64,000 nt of DNA from NCBI GenBank assembly GCA_947095585.1, contig OX352763.1, forward strand, positions 39,916,010-39,980,009, read 5' to 3'. This document shows positions 35,308 to 46,964 of the stretch, in pieces. Under the pieces are notes generated by a model. It had not been told where the DNA came from, did no database searches, and worked only from the letters and a program-made list of their open reading frames with translations. Numbering within the stretch: position 1 is the stretch's first letter; the number at the start of each line of letters is the position of its first letter. Origin of the DNA: Nephrocerus scutellatus. Lineage: Eukaryota; Arthropoda; Insecta; Diptera; Pipunculidae. The position numbers were made by a program, and so were the translations under genes.

Positions 35308-35815
35308 GGCCAAAAAGACATCCAAAAGACCCCAAAAGACCATCAAAATGACCCAAAATCTCCCAAAAGAATCATAAAATGACCTCCGAAAGACCCTCAA
35401 AATAATCACAACAGAACCACAGAAGACCCCCAAAAGACCTACAGAAGACCTTCAAAAGACAATCAAAAGACTCCTCAAAAGACCCACTAAAGACCCTCAA
35501 AGGACTACCGAAAGACCCTCAAAAGACCCCCAAAAGACCCTCAAAAGACCTATAAAAGAACCCCCAAAAGACCCTCAAAAGACCCCCAAAGAAACCTCAA
35601 AAGGCCCTCAAAAGACCTACAAAAGACCCCCAAAAGACCCACAGAAGACCTTCAAAAGACAATCAAAAGACTCCTCAAAAGACCCACTAAAGACCCTTAA
35701 AGGACTACCGAAAGACCCTCAAAAGACCTATAAAAGAACCCCCAAAAGACCCTCAAAAGACCCCCAAATAACCCTCAAAAGGCCCTCAAAAGACCTACAA
35801 AAAACCCATCCATAA
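35308..35815. repeat. AAAAGACCC minisatellite with 200-base higher-order repeat
   Basis: Some forty-five short units of mostly 10-12 bases, consensus CAAAAGACCCT, run for about 500 bases. On top is a longer period: ACAGAAGACCTTCAAAAGAC at 35441 recurs at 35641, and AGGACTACCGAAAGACC at 35501 recurs at 35701, exactly 200 bases apart. After this, GACCTATAAAAGAACCCCC recurs 178 bases apart, as if two 11-base units were lost. The plus strand is almost free of T and poor in G. It adjoins the Helitron helicase end. Confidence 0.93.
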
Positions 35816-36949
35816 ATAATCCTCAATCCATGCAATGAGAGAGGTGACTAAGTTGAGAGAACGAATCTTATTTATAAGCCAATCATGCCATTATCGGTCA
35901 AAAGACTTCGAAATATCCAGGGATGCGACGCTGGATTCACCTACATTTTCAATACTTCGTTCCCAACAATGAGTCATGTACGTCGTGAGTTTACCTGAAG
36001 AGAGATTTTTGTGAAATCCATGCTGCACATAAGATAAAAGAGCATTCGTATCCAGATAGCTATTCGTACATCACTGTCGCTCACGTAGGGAGTTAGTTTT
36101 ACATTTTTGACGTAAGGAATGTTAGTTTAGCTTTAGGTAGTTTAGTGTGCTTTCAGTTTGTAAGATATATTAGGAGTATTTTTTTTAATTCTCTAAGTTA
36201 GGAGTTTTTATAAAAAATAAAAAAATCAATAAATAAATAAAATATTGTTAGATTTACGAAAAAAAAAAATAAAGAAAGTAATAAAAACCAACGTAGGTTA
36301 TTTAACTAGTTTAAGCTAATATAGACGTAAGTTATTTATTTATTACTTATAATAGTCTTGGAAACATATTGCTTGATAAGTTTAGTCTGCAGCAAGGTTT
36401 CTCTTTAGTTTAATCCAGATAGGTGGCGCTGTAGTCGTTATTTTTCAATTTATGTACGTTTTTATGGTACGATTTGGCTCAAATTCACAAAAAAAATTAA
36501 ATAAAAAGAAGGCTGCGTGTCAGCTCCAACGCGACTGAAGTTTATTCTTTAAGAATCGATTTTCATACATAACACGCGCCAAACGCGTCACAAATGACGT
36601 CATCGCAAGCCGAACGCTAACCAATTGTCTTAAAACAAGTCTCATTAAATTCTGGCTTGTAGAAGCCGATATATACTAGTTCCACTATTCCATGCATTGC
36701 ACACGCTATACACGACGCGCGACACGTGTCATACGCGGAATATCAAAAATGCTGTGTGAGATATAGCTGCTCACAAAATTTCACCTCTCTAGGTCGTGTG
36801 AACGGTCAAAAACTATCGACTTCACTTTTTGTTAACGCGGAACAAGTTAACACTCGATTTCACTCCCCATAATGTGTTGTGTAATTTTTTTCTATACATG
36901 AAAATCGAATCTTAAGGAGTAAACTCCAATAAACTCCAATAAGTTTGCT
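35816..36949. other. No recognised gene
   Basis: Nothing coding seen. GGTGGCGCTGTA at 36422 recurs at 37089, so some of this belongs to a dispersed repeat. A-rich runs at 36214-36275. Confidence 0.4.
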
Positions 36950-37330
36950 GATAAAATTTGGACCCGCTAAGTGGCGGTGGAGTTGAGATATTTACGAAAA
37001 ACTACATTATAGATATTGGTTCATATCAGAATGGATGTACGTTTGCTATGATTATTGAAATGTTTATAATTATGTTGAATTCTGATTGGTGGCGCTGTAT
37101 CCGCACTGTATTTATTAGGGGTTCGGTGGGGGAGGAAATGGTCGATGTGGTTAAATCGTGGGAGTTATTAGTATTAATGGGGGTGATGGATGGTAATCGG
37201 TGTGGTGGGTGCTCGAAAGGGTCGGGATCGTTATGGTGGCGGTCGCTTGGGAGTGAGTCAGTGGATAGGAAATGGGGGGTGGGGTATGGATATTTATGGG
37301 GGTGATTTTTTTTGGTTATAATGTACACAC
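36950..37330 (-). repeat. C-rich (minus strand) repeat body, Helitron-like
   Basis: On the minus strand this is rich in CCACC, CACCCCC and CATCACCCC text, like the bodies of the Helitrons at 33398 and 62317 and the stretch 45840-45980. No termini could be identified, so membership is a guess. Confidence 0.35.
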
Positions 37331-37405
37331 GCTAAAGGGGTTTGCACTCTTATAACGCTTAGCACAGCGTTGGCGTTAGGGACTTAGGGAGAGGAAAAGA
37401 TGAGA
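37321..37405 (+). repeat. Dispersed repeat, SINE-free copy
   Basis: ATGTACACACGCTAAAGG, TTTGCACTCTTATAACGC, ACAGCG and GGCGTTAGG, then ACTTAGGGAGAGGAAAA. The same text is at 38412-38470 and resumes at 38739, split there by the SINE. This copy therefore shows the unoccupied site. Confidence 0.8.
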
Positions 37406-38389
37406 TGTCTATGCACGCGTGTCTTAAACGACTGCAGATCAGATAGAGTGATGAAGTGGGGATTAGAGAGAATGCAAGGAGAGGTGGTGATGGGGACCGA
37501 TGGGGATTGGGCGATGGGGCGATGGGTAGGCAATGAAGCAACGAGCAACGCTAGTTATACTATAAAAACATTAGCTAGGTTTCAAATTATATTTGTAAAA
37601 TTAATTGTATACAATGATGGTTCCGGTTATATACTCGCATTTGAAAGAACCCGTATAACGAATGAGCGTGAGCGTGAGCGTTAGAAAGCAGAAGCACATG
37701 CGCCTTGCGTTTGGAATCATTAAATTCTACTCTAGAATTTATCCAGAATTTACCGAGCTTATCGTTGGTTAACATTTGCCAAGAAGCGGGAAGTGCAGAA
37801 AGCTTATATGTAGCGCTAAGAGTGCTGCTATTGGCGAAAGAATGAATTGGCTTAGAAGATGTGGACAACTTTGCTTTTACCGACGTTTTTTATAGACTGG
37901 CTCCACTTTTCGGTGAGATATGCCATCATCAATAGAACATTGCCTTCCAAGACCGTACTTCTGATCGCTAAGCAGTTCTCGTGGTTCAAGGTATTGCATA
38001 AGCTGATAATCAGCGTTTCCATGACTTTGAAAGTACGGATGTTACTCCGATAGTTAGGTACGAGAATCGCCTATTTTTAGGTACATCCTGGTGAAGACTT
38101 ACAATGATACCCGAAATTGTGGGCTAATTAACAAGCTGAGTGAAATTGCTAACCATTTAGCAAATAACTCAACATCTTTAGATTGTCCGCCCACAATTAC
38201 GATTTCAGAATGTTGATTAAGTTTTACAATTCTTGGTATATAGCCAGTCAGTGCACCTAACTTATTACAACGTGAATTACCGTATATCGTGGGGCTACTT
38301 TCAATAGAGTAGTTGTTGATGTTATGCTTTCTCACTTTGACTTTGGCTGAACTGTGCTTGAATTTAATAAGTAACATCCGGAGCATGGG
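37406..38389. other. No recognised gene
   Basis: Weak resemblance to LINE RT-like text on the minus strand between 37700 and 38050, not good enough to assign. A GAGCGT run lies at 37664-37682. Confidence 0.35.
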
Positions 38390-38760
38390 CAGAAGCCGAT
38401 TTTTTTTAAAAATGTACACACGCTCAAGGGATTTGCACCCTTATAATGCACAACACAGCGTGGCGTTAGGAAATTAATAATAATAATAACAATATGTATT
38501 CGGCGCGACAGACCATTGCGGGCGCATGTTAATTTTTGGACACAAATGAAAGGGACCTACAATTTAAGGCCGGATCCGAACGGCGAATTGAGAAGCTGTT
38601 CGTGACAAGGTATTACTCTCGCAACGTTTGTCACCCATTCGCGAGAGGTGGGACACCGTGAAAAATACTTTTGGTGTTGCTGGGATTTGAATCTGAACCT
38701 CCTGCTCAGTAGCCATGTGCACTTCCACTGAACCACGGAAATTAGGGAGAGGAAAATATG
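38390..38760 (+). repeat. Dispersed repeat copy interrupted by a SINE
   Basis: Left half 38390-38476 and right half 38737-38760 together match 37300-37405. The interruption starts and stops at the duplicated GGAAATTA. Confidence 0.78.
38477..38736 (-). mobile_element. tRNA-derived SINE, complete, with target-site duplication
   Basis: On the minus strand the head reads GTGGTTCAGTGGAAGTGC (box A-like TGGTTCAGTGG), and about 32 bases later GATTCAAATCCC (box B-like GRTTCRANNCC), the spacing of a tRNA gene promoter for RNA polymerase III. A 260-base total length follows with a body unrelated to tRNA and a (TTA)n tail near 38477-38490. GGAAATTA flanks it on both sides (38469-38476 and 38737-38744). 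It encodes nothing and relies on the reverse transcriptase of a partner LINE; a (TTA)n tail suggests an I- or LOA-like partner, which is inference. Confidence 0.82.
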
Positions 38761-40985
38761 GCCTTGGTCCCATAATAGCAGGCTTGTGCTCTGCTAAACG
38801 GACGCACGTGGCCGTGGGATTAGTTATAATCCCTCGAATATTCCACACGCTAACTCTGAAGTCTCGTATTAGAGAAGGTACACAGGCAACGGCTATATGT
38901 GAATTAGAACTTTATTAAAGAAACGTAGAAAACGAAACTTTTGAAACGCTCATACTTACCAACCAATTCAAATTGACTTGCTCTAACAATTCGCAGGGCT
39001 TATTGTCTCAATAACGACAAACTAATTCAATAATGCTAAACTCTCCCCAGCCTACAGTTTGACTCCAAGTCGAGTAAACTTTCACAATTCATTATTATGA
39101 CCCGAAACTTCGGGAAGTTTTCCCCTTTTTGTCACTTATTTTGGTGCTATTTGCGCCAAATTACAAGTCATATGGAAGCCAGAAGGAGACACTTGAAACT
39201 TTTCCACAATTCCTTAAGTAATTAGCCAGAGGAAAGTTTTTCGATTTTTCTGCCAGCAGGATGCGATTTCATGGAAAATAAATGGTTTTCCCGCCTTTCC
39301 TTGCCGCTACGGGAAAAGTGTGAACCGCAGAAATCGTGTCCAATAGCTCATATACTATATGCACACTTGTATTCGTATATATAACATTCCCTTCCGATGC
39401 ACTAAAGCTGAGACACGTAACTCCTTCAAGGACAGACGTCAGAGCGTTTTAATAAATCTCCACCAAGCGCCCGGAGATCAACTCCGAGCAACCTATAATT
39501 TACTTTTCATATGCTGGTGCCGGTCGAGAGCGTCACTTCACGAACCAACGACCGTTAGATAGTAGAACATCATCCAAACGTCCAGGATGTAAACATTGTT
39601 CGTTGTTCGACGGTAGACTGTGGAGCTATTTAGTAGCAATAAACTCATCAAAGCTGTGCGTGCATGTGTAAGAGCAAGAGTGTCCGGTTCTTCGTCACGT
39701 TCTGCCATCCAGATGGCGAAACAATTCACAACGAAATTCCCATAAATATTATCTGCAGTGGACTTTACTGGACGTGCATGGAGACCGCGTTCGCTTGCAA
39801 CAGAAAACTTATCAGAGAGGACGAAAATATGGAAGGGATTTGCATCATTTGAAGGACTTCTTTTCTGACTGTCGTATGCAGATTGCAGCATTTCGGAGTT
39901 CGTCCAGGCGTTCAAGCTTTTCGCAAATCTCGCACATTGTTTGTTTTTTGGTGTGTTCAGGAGGCAAGAGTCGTTCGTTTATGCGAGGAGCTTCACATAG
40001 CATTTAATACCAGCAGCAGCAGCAGCAGCAAATAAAAGCAACAGAACTTGCATTTTGCCTCATCGTCCTCACACATGCAGGATTACGCTTTCAAGAGCCA
40101 GCAGCTTATGGGAATAGATTCATGCGAAATATGCTTACTCGCAAGGACTTAACTTTTGTATATCGCAACATCTAGCATCTGCCCTGCCCGTAGTACTAAG
40201 TCTATTGACGAGCATCTATTACGAATGTGTAAAGTGTGTCACGCGGTTCGGTGAAGGGAATCTGCTTTGTTGTCTATGACGGCAGCAGCCAAAAAAATAG
40301 CTCACCAAACACTCTGTCGTGTGTCCTCAAAATGGAGATTAATGTTGTCGCTATCAACAGGAAGTTTAGTGTGTGGTGTGGTGCGAGGTTGGTGCTGTTG
40401 TATACAAAGCGGAAATCTTAGATAAGTAGCGTGACAAACAACACACATTACACGACAACTTTTGACGGATAATTCGCATTTAGGCAGCTTTTTCCTGTTT
40501 ATCCGATGAACATTCCGAGGATGACAATCAATAAAAATGCGGTTTTTTTGTCAATCGAAGTTCGTTTGAAGTGTAAGTCATTTAAATCAACACTAGTAGG
40601 GATTTTGAGTTTGTGTGGCACATAATATCAAAATTTTGCTGAATACGAATTGATGTTTCTCAGGACGTCTGGCACACTTAGAGAAATTGGCCAATAGAAT
40701 ATATTTAATACGAGCTTGTTGGTTAAGTTGAATGTTTCATTAAGAAAAAGACGATAACGTATATAACTTTTCATAACTTTCATGGTAACAGTCAGGTGGG
40801 AGAAACAAGTTCAAGTCCGTTGTGCCATACTTTGTAAAAGCTATAGATACATCTAGGAACAAAGAAACACAGTAACTTTTTATGAATTTGTTCCGTTCTC
40901 GTCAAAAGCCGAATTGGTATGGTTGGGTATAATGTTGTTTTGGCATAGGATAGAAACAGCTCCAGAAAGCTGTTCAGCATAACCA
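38761..40985. other. No recognised gene; CAG microsatellite
   Basis: About 2.2 kb with no protein remnant. A (CAG)n tract lies at 40011-40029. The 125-codon minus ORF at 39538-39915 has no family motif. The relatively even base composition would fit intronic or intergenic host DNA. Confidence 0.4.
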
Positions 40986-40989
40986 GGGC

Positions 40990-42690
40990 TACTAGGTTAG
41001 GAACTGCCTGGGATGCTTACAAGTATCCCTCAAAAGAATCAAGGACTGCTAAGTTCACCTCTTGTAGACTCTTCTGTGGTAAAATAGAAGAAACCTCCGA
41101 GGCATTCAGGCAAAGAAAAATCCTCGCAACTAATCCAATAATGTCAAGCTGCATGAAAAAAGCAGATGGCTCGTGGACTTCCCCAAGCAAAGAATCGCTC
41201 AATTTGCTTTTAGACAGCCACTTCACGGGCAGCTCCTATGTTTTAAGTAATGTCAGCCTTAATAGGGTAGACACTCGTACAACCATCTCCAATAATCTGA
41301 TAAATAAAGACAACATACAAATGTTGTTGTTGCAGGACCAGACGGCCTTCCTTCCTTTGCTAGAAACAATTCTCAAGAGTTGTCTCGATCTGGTATATAT
41401 TCCAGATTTATGAAGAAGAATGGTTTTCATACCCAAAGCCGGCAAATGCTCGTACGTTTGTCCAAAGGATCACAGACGGATCAGTCTATAATCATTCCAT
41501 CATTCCTGTTAAAGATACAAGAAAGACTGATCGATATCCACGTACGCACACGCATCGACAGTTCAACATGCGTATTGTAAAGGCAAGTCTATAGAAACAG
41601 CCCCTGCATACACTAGTACGTTCTATTGATCATTTCCTTTACTATAAAGAGAATACAATGGTAATGTTCCTAGACATTGAAGGCGCTTTTAACAACGTCA
41701 ACACATCTGCTATTACCAGGAGGGCGGACGACTCGCTTGGCGAATTGATTAATTTTCTGCTCAAAAGTCGGATTATTAATTCAAAACTGGGTGTGTCGTC
41801 TGCCAGAAGATCTGTCTGCAGAGGAACACAAGGTGGAGTCCTGTCCCCCCTTATATGGAACTTAGTGGTGAATGAGCTGCTGTTATGGCTAAGAAAGGAG
41901 GGCTGAGGAGTAATCGTTTATGCGAATAACGTTGGTATTGCCGTCTTAGGAAAACACCCGAATACCTTAAAGGAACTCCTGCAAAATGCTCTCAAGAAGC
42001 TAACATGTTGGTAGATCACTGTTCTATTCACCAGGAAATACAAAATTCCACATGTTGAGCCTCCTTCTATAAAAGGATAAACTTAACTTTCTCTGATAAA
42101 GCCAACTATTTGGTTCTTATTCTGTACAGAAAGCTAAGCTGGAAACTAAAGATACAAGAAGGAGTTTGTAAAGCAACGGCGACACTCTTTTAATCCAAAA
42201 AACCAATTGGGACTTCAACCCAATATAACTCATTGGCTATTTACGGCGGTAGTAAGACGAACTCTTCCATACGTTGTGACTGTATGGTGGATTGCCATAG
42301 ATAAGAAAGTAAATATTGAAAAAAAAAGCAAAGAGCTGAGCACTTCGTGGAACCCCCTTCGCCGAACTGGGCATTCTGTTCAACCTTAACCTTACACCAC
42401 TCGACCTTTTCAACAGGCAAGTAGCTGCTAGCTTGCTATTCGCTATTCGCCTCAATAGAACTAGAAATGAAATCGGTCACTCATTTATCCTATCAGGATT
42501 CCAACACCACACCGCAACTCCATTTCAACTGTCTCATAGGCAAGCATGAAACAAGGCTTGGAGTCTTCTCGAATGATTTCTGCAGAAGCAGCATTGATGA
42601 GAAGGAGGAGGAGGAGACCATTCTCCATCTTCTCCGTACTTGTACAGCTCTCTCCCAAAAACGTAGACTTTATATGAGAGCTTTGATAGT
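40990..42690 (+). mobile_element. LOA-like LINE, RT-containing copy c
   Basis: Same family as 18580-20885, in the plus orientation. The pre-RT linker shows KFTSCRLFCGKIEETSEAF (41053-41110). The RT is frame-shuffled: MVFIPKAGKCSY near 41420-41455, then ERLIDIHVRTRI, FLDIEGAFNNVNTSAI (41661-41710), and LGVSSARRSVCRGTQGGVLS with PLIWNLVVNELL (41780-41890). The catalytic box near 41915-41930 reads VYANN in place of AYADD. RNase H is deleted: the text moves from an LPYVVTVWW block to GKHETRLGVFSNDFCRSSID and the HLLRTCTALSQKRR knuckle (42535-42670). Not functional. Confidence 0.82.
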
Positions 42691-42924
42691 CTTGATAGTA
42701 TTGGTAGAAAACTTATTGGCCTGTAGTTCTCTACTTTTTTGGCATCCCATCCAGATTTCTTACTGCTATTATTTAATATATTTTCCATGTTTTGTTCTTT
42801 GTTCTTAGAATTGCATTAATTAATTATTTATTTTGTTATTACTCTTTTGTTTTATGATTTTATGTAGCGTTTTATTTGTAGTCTTATAAAGAAGTGTTTC
42901 TCTCACATATGTGAGAAAAAACAA

Positions 42925-43215
42925 TTCCGAAGACTCTATAACTGTGAGTATATCAGCAGAATGCGTAGGAATAACTCGTAGTATTTATGCACCTTCCGTA
43001 TCTATTCTGACTGGTGCGAGTGCGGTCAAAAGCTTGACGTAGTGGTTGCCATTAATTTTCTCTTAAAAAATTAAAGGCTTAATGATCGGCCTCCAAAGTT
43101 GGTGCGAGGTTAATAACTTCGCTCGTAAAAAACTTTAATTACGGGACCCCTAATCGGCCTCGGAAACACTGGCCCACGACAACGAAAACGGCTAAACGAT
43201 TTAAGAGCGGAACGT
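42925..43215 (+). mobile_element. RTE/Bov-B-like LINE scraps (copy 6)
   Basis: Two pieces of the ten-copy family sit in the wrong order. 42928-42958 (CAATTCCGAAGACTCTATAA) matches the C-terminal region at 50440 of copy 8. 42995-43205 (TTCTGACTGGTG to CGACAACGAAAACGGCTAAA) matches the 5' untranslated block at 12515-12735 and 49110-49270. The first is probably the remains of one copy and the second the start of another. Confidence 0.6.
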
Positions 43216-45095
43216 ACATTCACTGGATAAAGCGCGAGCTGCACATCAGCTTGAGTTTTACAATAATCAGAATACGAAAAACATTAGAGCTGTCCAGCAT
43301 GACGTCAGGATCGAGCAAGAGTCCCAGTATCGAAGCAAAATGAGAGAAGTGCAGCGTAGTGTAAGACGTGACAAACGTAATTATATTAAAAACCTGGCCT
43401 CAGAAGCAGAGGAGGCAGCGAGCAGGTACGATAGCAGAACCTTTTATAGAATCACCAAAGAGCTGACAGGTGGTCACCGCTCTAGCCAACATCCGGTGAT
43501 GGTGCCGTACTCGTTTCAGATGAGGATCAGCTCAAGCGATGAAAGGAGCATTTCTCTACGGTCCTTAACCGTGAATTCGCCAACGATATGCACCCAAATC
43601 AAACGGAGCTGCCGGAAGAAAAATTTCCGGAATTAGCACCTCAACTCCTAGTAAAGATGATATCGCTACCGCGATCAACGCACTAAAGAGCAACAAGTCG
43701 GTAGTACTAGATGGTATACCCACAAAGCTTCTACGTGCCGCTCCAACAACATCAGCAGAGCTTTTATATCCCCTTGTAGAGTGAGCTTGGGAGGCAAAAA
43801 GTTTCCCCGACGAGTGGAAGAAGGGAATGATTGTCAAGCTCCCTAAAAAGGTAGTCTCATAGAGTGCGAAAACTGGAGAGGCATTTGCGTTCTTCCTGCA
43901 GTTGCAAAGGTAATAGCCAAAGTAGTACTTGAGCGATCCAACGAACATCTGGAAGATACACTCGATGTCGAACAAGCAGGTTTCCTGTGTAGACCACATA
44001 AATACCCTGCGGATCATTATTGAACAGTGCGTTGAATTGCGGTCACCAATGCAACTGCTGTTCATCGATTTTGAAAAGGCGTTTGACAGTGTCAACAGAC
44101 AGTTTATCTGGCCCGCCTTGCGCAGGAGAGGTATACCCGATTAACTAATAGCTATTATTAAAGCAACCTATGATGGCTCTAAATGTCATGTGCTGTATAG
44201 AGGAAAATTCGAGATCCTAAGTGGGGTACGACAAGGTTGCATTCTATCGCCGATGCTCTTTTTGCTGGTGATTAGCGATGTGCTTCGCGCAGCTTTATCT
44301 ACTGGGAACGGAGGAATTCGTTCTTACGTCTCAACTGAAACATCTGGACTACGCTGACGACGTTTGACTACTCTCACACAGGATTATGATGCTATACCAA
44401 ATGACAACAAATGTGGAAAGGGAGGCAAATGTTGCGGGTTTGAAGATTAATACTGCCAAAACCAAAATCATCGACCTCGGCACTAACTCAGTAACTCAAG
44501 TTAACATTGCTGGACAGCCGGTAGAGAGAGTGGAGAGGTTCCAATATCTTGGGAGTATTGTCTCGACCGAAGGTGGAACCGAACAGGACATTGCCAACCG
44601 AATCGGCAAAGCCGAATCAGTGTTTGGAATGAAGTCCATGATATGGCAAAGCAATGCGATCAGCTTTAACACCAGCTGCGACTGTTCCGTTCAAATGTTG
44701 AATCTGTGCTGTTGTATGGGTGCAGCACTTGGAAGGTGACCGCTACTATCACAAAAAAATTACAAACGTTCGTAAAGGTTTCTGGCCTAACCGTATCTCT
44801 AACGAGCGGGTCAGGAACCAATAGGCACAACCATCCAACGACGGAAGTGGTAGTGGATGGGTCATACACTCCGAAAAGGCGACAGTTCCATAGAAAACTA
44901 TGCAATGCAATGGAATCCATTATCTCAGGATGGTAGGAGAACGGGTCATCTGAGAAATACATGGCGCAGAACAGTTGAGAAGGAGTCACGGCAATTGGGG
45001 AAGAGTTGGAGAGAGCTGAAACTCATTGCCAGAAACCGTAGGCGTAGTAGAGGTCCTAGGACCCACAAGGAGATACACGGTATAAAGAAGAAAGA
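43216..45095 (+). mobile_element. RTE-like LINE, third subfamily
   Basis: Linker region MREVQRSVRRDKRNYIKNL then ASEAEEAASRYDSRTFYRIT (43340-43460). RT: PSKDDIATAINALKSNKS (43645-43700), IVKLPKK and ECENWRGICVLPAVAKVIAK, then DHINTLRIIIEQCVELRSP and LLFIDFEKAFDSVNRQF (43995-44105), SGVRQGCILSPMLFLLV (44220-44270). The catalytic YADD at about 44350 reads DYADDV only if a one-base shift is allowed. Next VAGLKINTAKTKIIDLGTNS and ERFQYLGSIVSTEGG (44440-44580). The C-terminus shows IGHTLRK, RRTGHLRNTWRRTVEKES and LGKSWRELKLIARNR. Stops occur at 43634 and 44142 and shifts elsewhere. Related to 30570 but a distinct subfamily. Confidence 0.85.
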
Positions 45096-45097
45096 GC

Positions 45098-45670
45098 ATG
45101 ACGTCATGTGCTTCCTTGTCTGCCAAAGAAAGAGACCAATAAGCGTTATCGGCTTTAGAGCAGTTAATGAACGACCATGCACTCTTCGTATGCGGAGTAG
45201 ATTTAAGAACAGCAATTTTAAGAACCACCCTAGATTATGGAAAAGAAGAATTCTTTGAATCAGTCGAACGGAAACTCAATTCATGCTCTCAGTATGATTC
45301 GAAAATCTTTCTGGATGATCTGAACGCAAAAATAGGTCGGGAGACAGTATTCAGGGAGTTCATAGTTCACACGAGACTAATGACAATGGACAATACCGGG
45401 TCGTAGAGATGGCAGCAAGTATGAATAAGGTCGTTGCGTGTCTAATGTTTAAAGCCACCTGATTGCATCCTGATGGCGCCACTCACATTTACTTAACTTC
45501 CCTTTAAATACTGCAAAGCCAAAGGGACAATCTAATCGCCGAAATCAAAGGTATCTTGGAAAATCGATGAAAATATCATTTTCATATGCTGCTTTATGGC
45601 CAGCTAACTGAGGAATTGTAGGCTTCACCAATGATTTACGACCACACTATGCTGCCGCTACTAATTCGGG
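45098..45670 (+). mobile_element. RTE/Bov-B-like LINE endonuclease and linker (copy 7)
   Basis: Directly continues from the preceding LINE. Motifs: VIGFRAVNERPCTLRMRSRF (45140-45200), VERKLNSCSQYDSKIFLDDL then NAKIGRETVF (45262-45350), where GDMNAK of copy 3 has become DDLNAK, and DNTGS. After a gap DNLIAEIKGILENR (45520-45565) and GQLTEEL (45600-45617) are the linker just before the RT. Copy 2 has the same order. The RT itself is missing. Confidence 0.72.
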
Positions 45671-46280
45671 TATTATTTAATTGAACGTCAATTATTTTGC
45701 AATGAAAATATTTCTCAAATTTCCTCTAAAAGTTTAAGAATAACTGACAATAATCATTAAAAGAGTTGCTGGTTTATGTCTGTGTTAAATCATAATATTG
45801 TGTGAGTGAGTAAGTGACAGGGTCAATTGGTATATAGATCATTATAATTGCTGCTCCCGTCAGAAATGTACTCCCCCCCAACACAAAAAAAATCTCTCCC
45901 ACCACTTTTTTAGTACCATCCCCCGTACAACCCGTACCAGTCACCCGTTGCCCATCCACCCTCTTACCAACACTTTTCATCTCAGCAACCCCAATAACTA
46001 TGGATTCGACACCAATAACAATCCTTAATATTACCTTACTAATATAAATCCCAGTCACCAATGTTCATTTGTTCGTTCTAAACGGACCTTCTTTTCATTA
46101 GTTCCATCATGTCTAGCTTCAAGGATTCCTCCTCTTCTGGTAATGCCTTGGTTTATTTTGGCTCCTTGTAAGTGGATTGTTTATGATACAATAGGTCGCA
46201 GTGTCAGCCACATGGCCTAGGGTCGTTCGAAAAAAAAAGTGGATTGCTACCAAATGACTTTGCAACTGACACCTATTTTT
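45671..46280. other. No recognised gene; C-rich stretch
   Basis: 45840-45980 is rich in CCCCCC, CCACC and CCATCC text, like Helitron bodies elsewhere in the window, but no termini are visible. 45720-45780 repeats text from 4650-4720. Confidence 0.4.
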
Positions 46281-46964
46281 AAATTCTCTATATTAACTTC
46301 ACTTGCCCGTGGGTCGTCGGTCGTCTGTCGTGGATTCTTGCGATCAATTTTTAACCCACTTCCCATGGCCCGATTTTATTGAAATTTTGCACACATGTGT
46401 ATTTCCGGACACAACACTTTCTATTAAATTTTGAGACCCCTCGGGCTGCGGGGTCGGGTGGCTCCCAAACAAAAATTTTAAAAAATTTACCCGATTTTCT
46501 TCAAATTTTACACACATGTGTATACCCAATAAACAATACTCACGCACAAATGAACCCAGCAAATGAAACGAGACATACATGTTTTATGCTTACTTCAGCT
46601 TACATTTTTATTTACTGAATTGTATTTTTGTTGATGTCGTTTTTTTTTGTTGTCGATATCAACTTACAGATAGAACACCAAGTTTTCACACTATTCTGTC
46701 ATTTCGCGTTTTCATAAATTAGTTCAGAGCAGTCAAAGAGTTCTCAAGATAAATGTTCGTGTTTCTTATTTGCTCAGAGTATGAGCGTGCTCTAAGTGCT
46801 CAGAATAAAATGATCTGAGCATTTTCAATTTTAACATCTGATGTCAAATGTCTGTTTCGATGATGACAATAAAAAAAATGGCCCAGGATCGAGGGGCTCC
46901 TATATCAATTTCTGCGATTAGAGAATTTAGATGAAAAATTTTAATTTTTATGGGTTGTTTTTTT
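46281..46964 (+). mobile_element. X family repeat, copy X2, with foreign interior
   Basis: Starts AAATTCTCTA (46281-46290) and ends with TAGAGAATTT and the 3' extension (46918-46964). Two units with ACACATGTGT cores (46389 and 46502) are present, but from about 46520 to 46885 the interior is unrelated to the other copies and lacks the (TG)n and CGCTGTTCGCTGCCGCTGCG segments. It abuts X3 with no spacer. Confidence 0.7.

Noticed and set aside
35308..35815. AAAAGACCC array as a CRISPR or telomere
   Set aside because: The unit is about 11 bases with no unique spacers, it is not a known telomeric repeat, and it is internal.
43565..44095. 176-codon minus-strand ORF
   Set aside because: It lies antisense to the RT of the LINE at 43216-45095, where plus-strand motifs are clear. 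It is a shadow frame.
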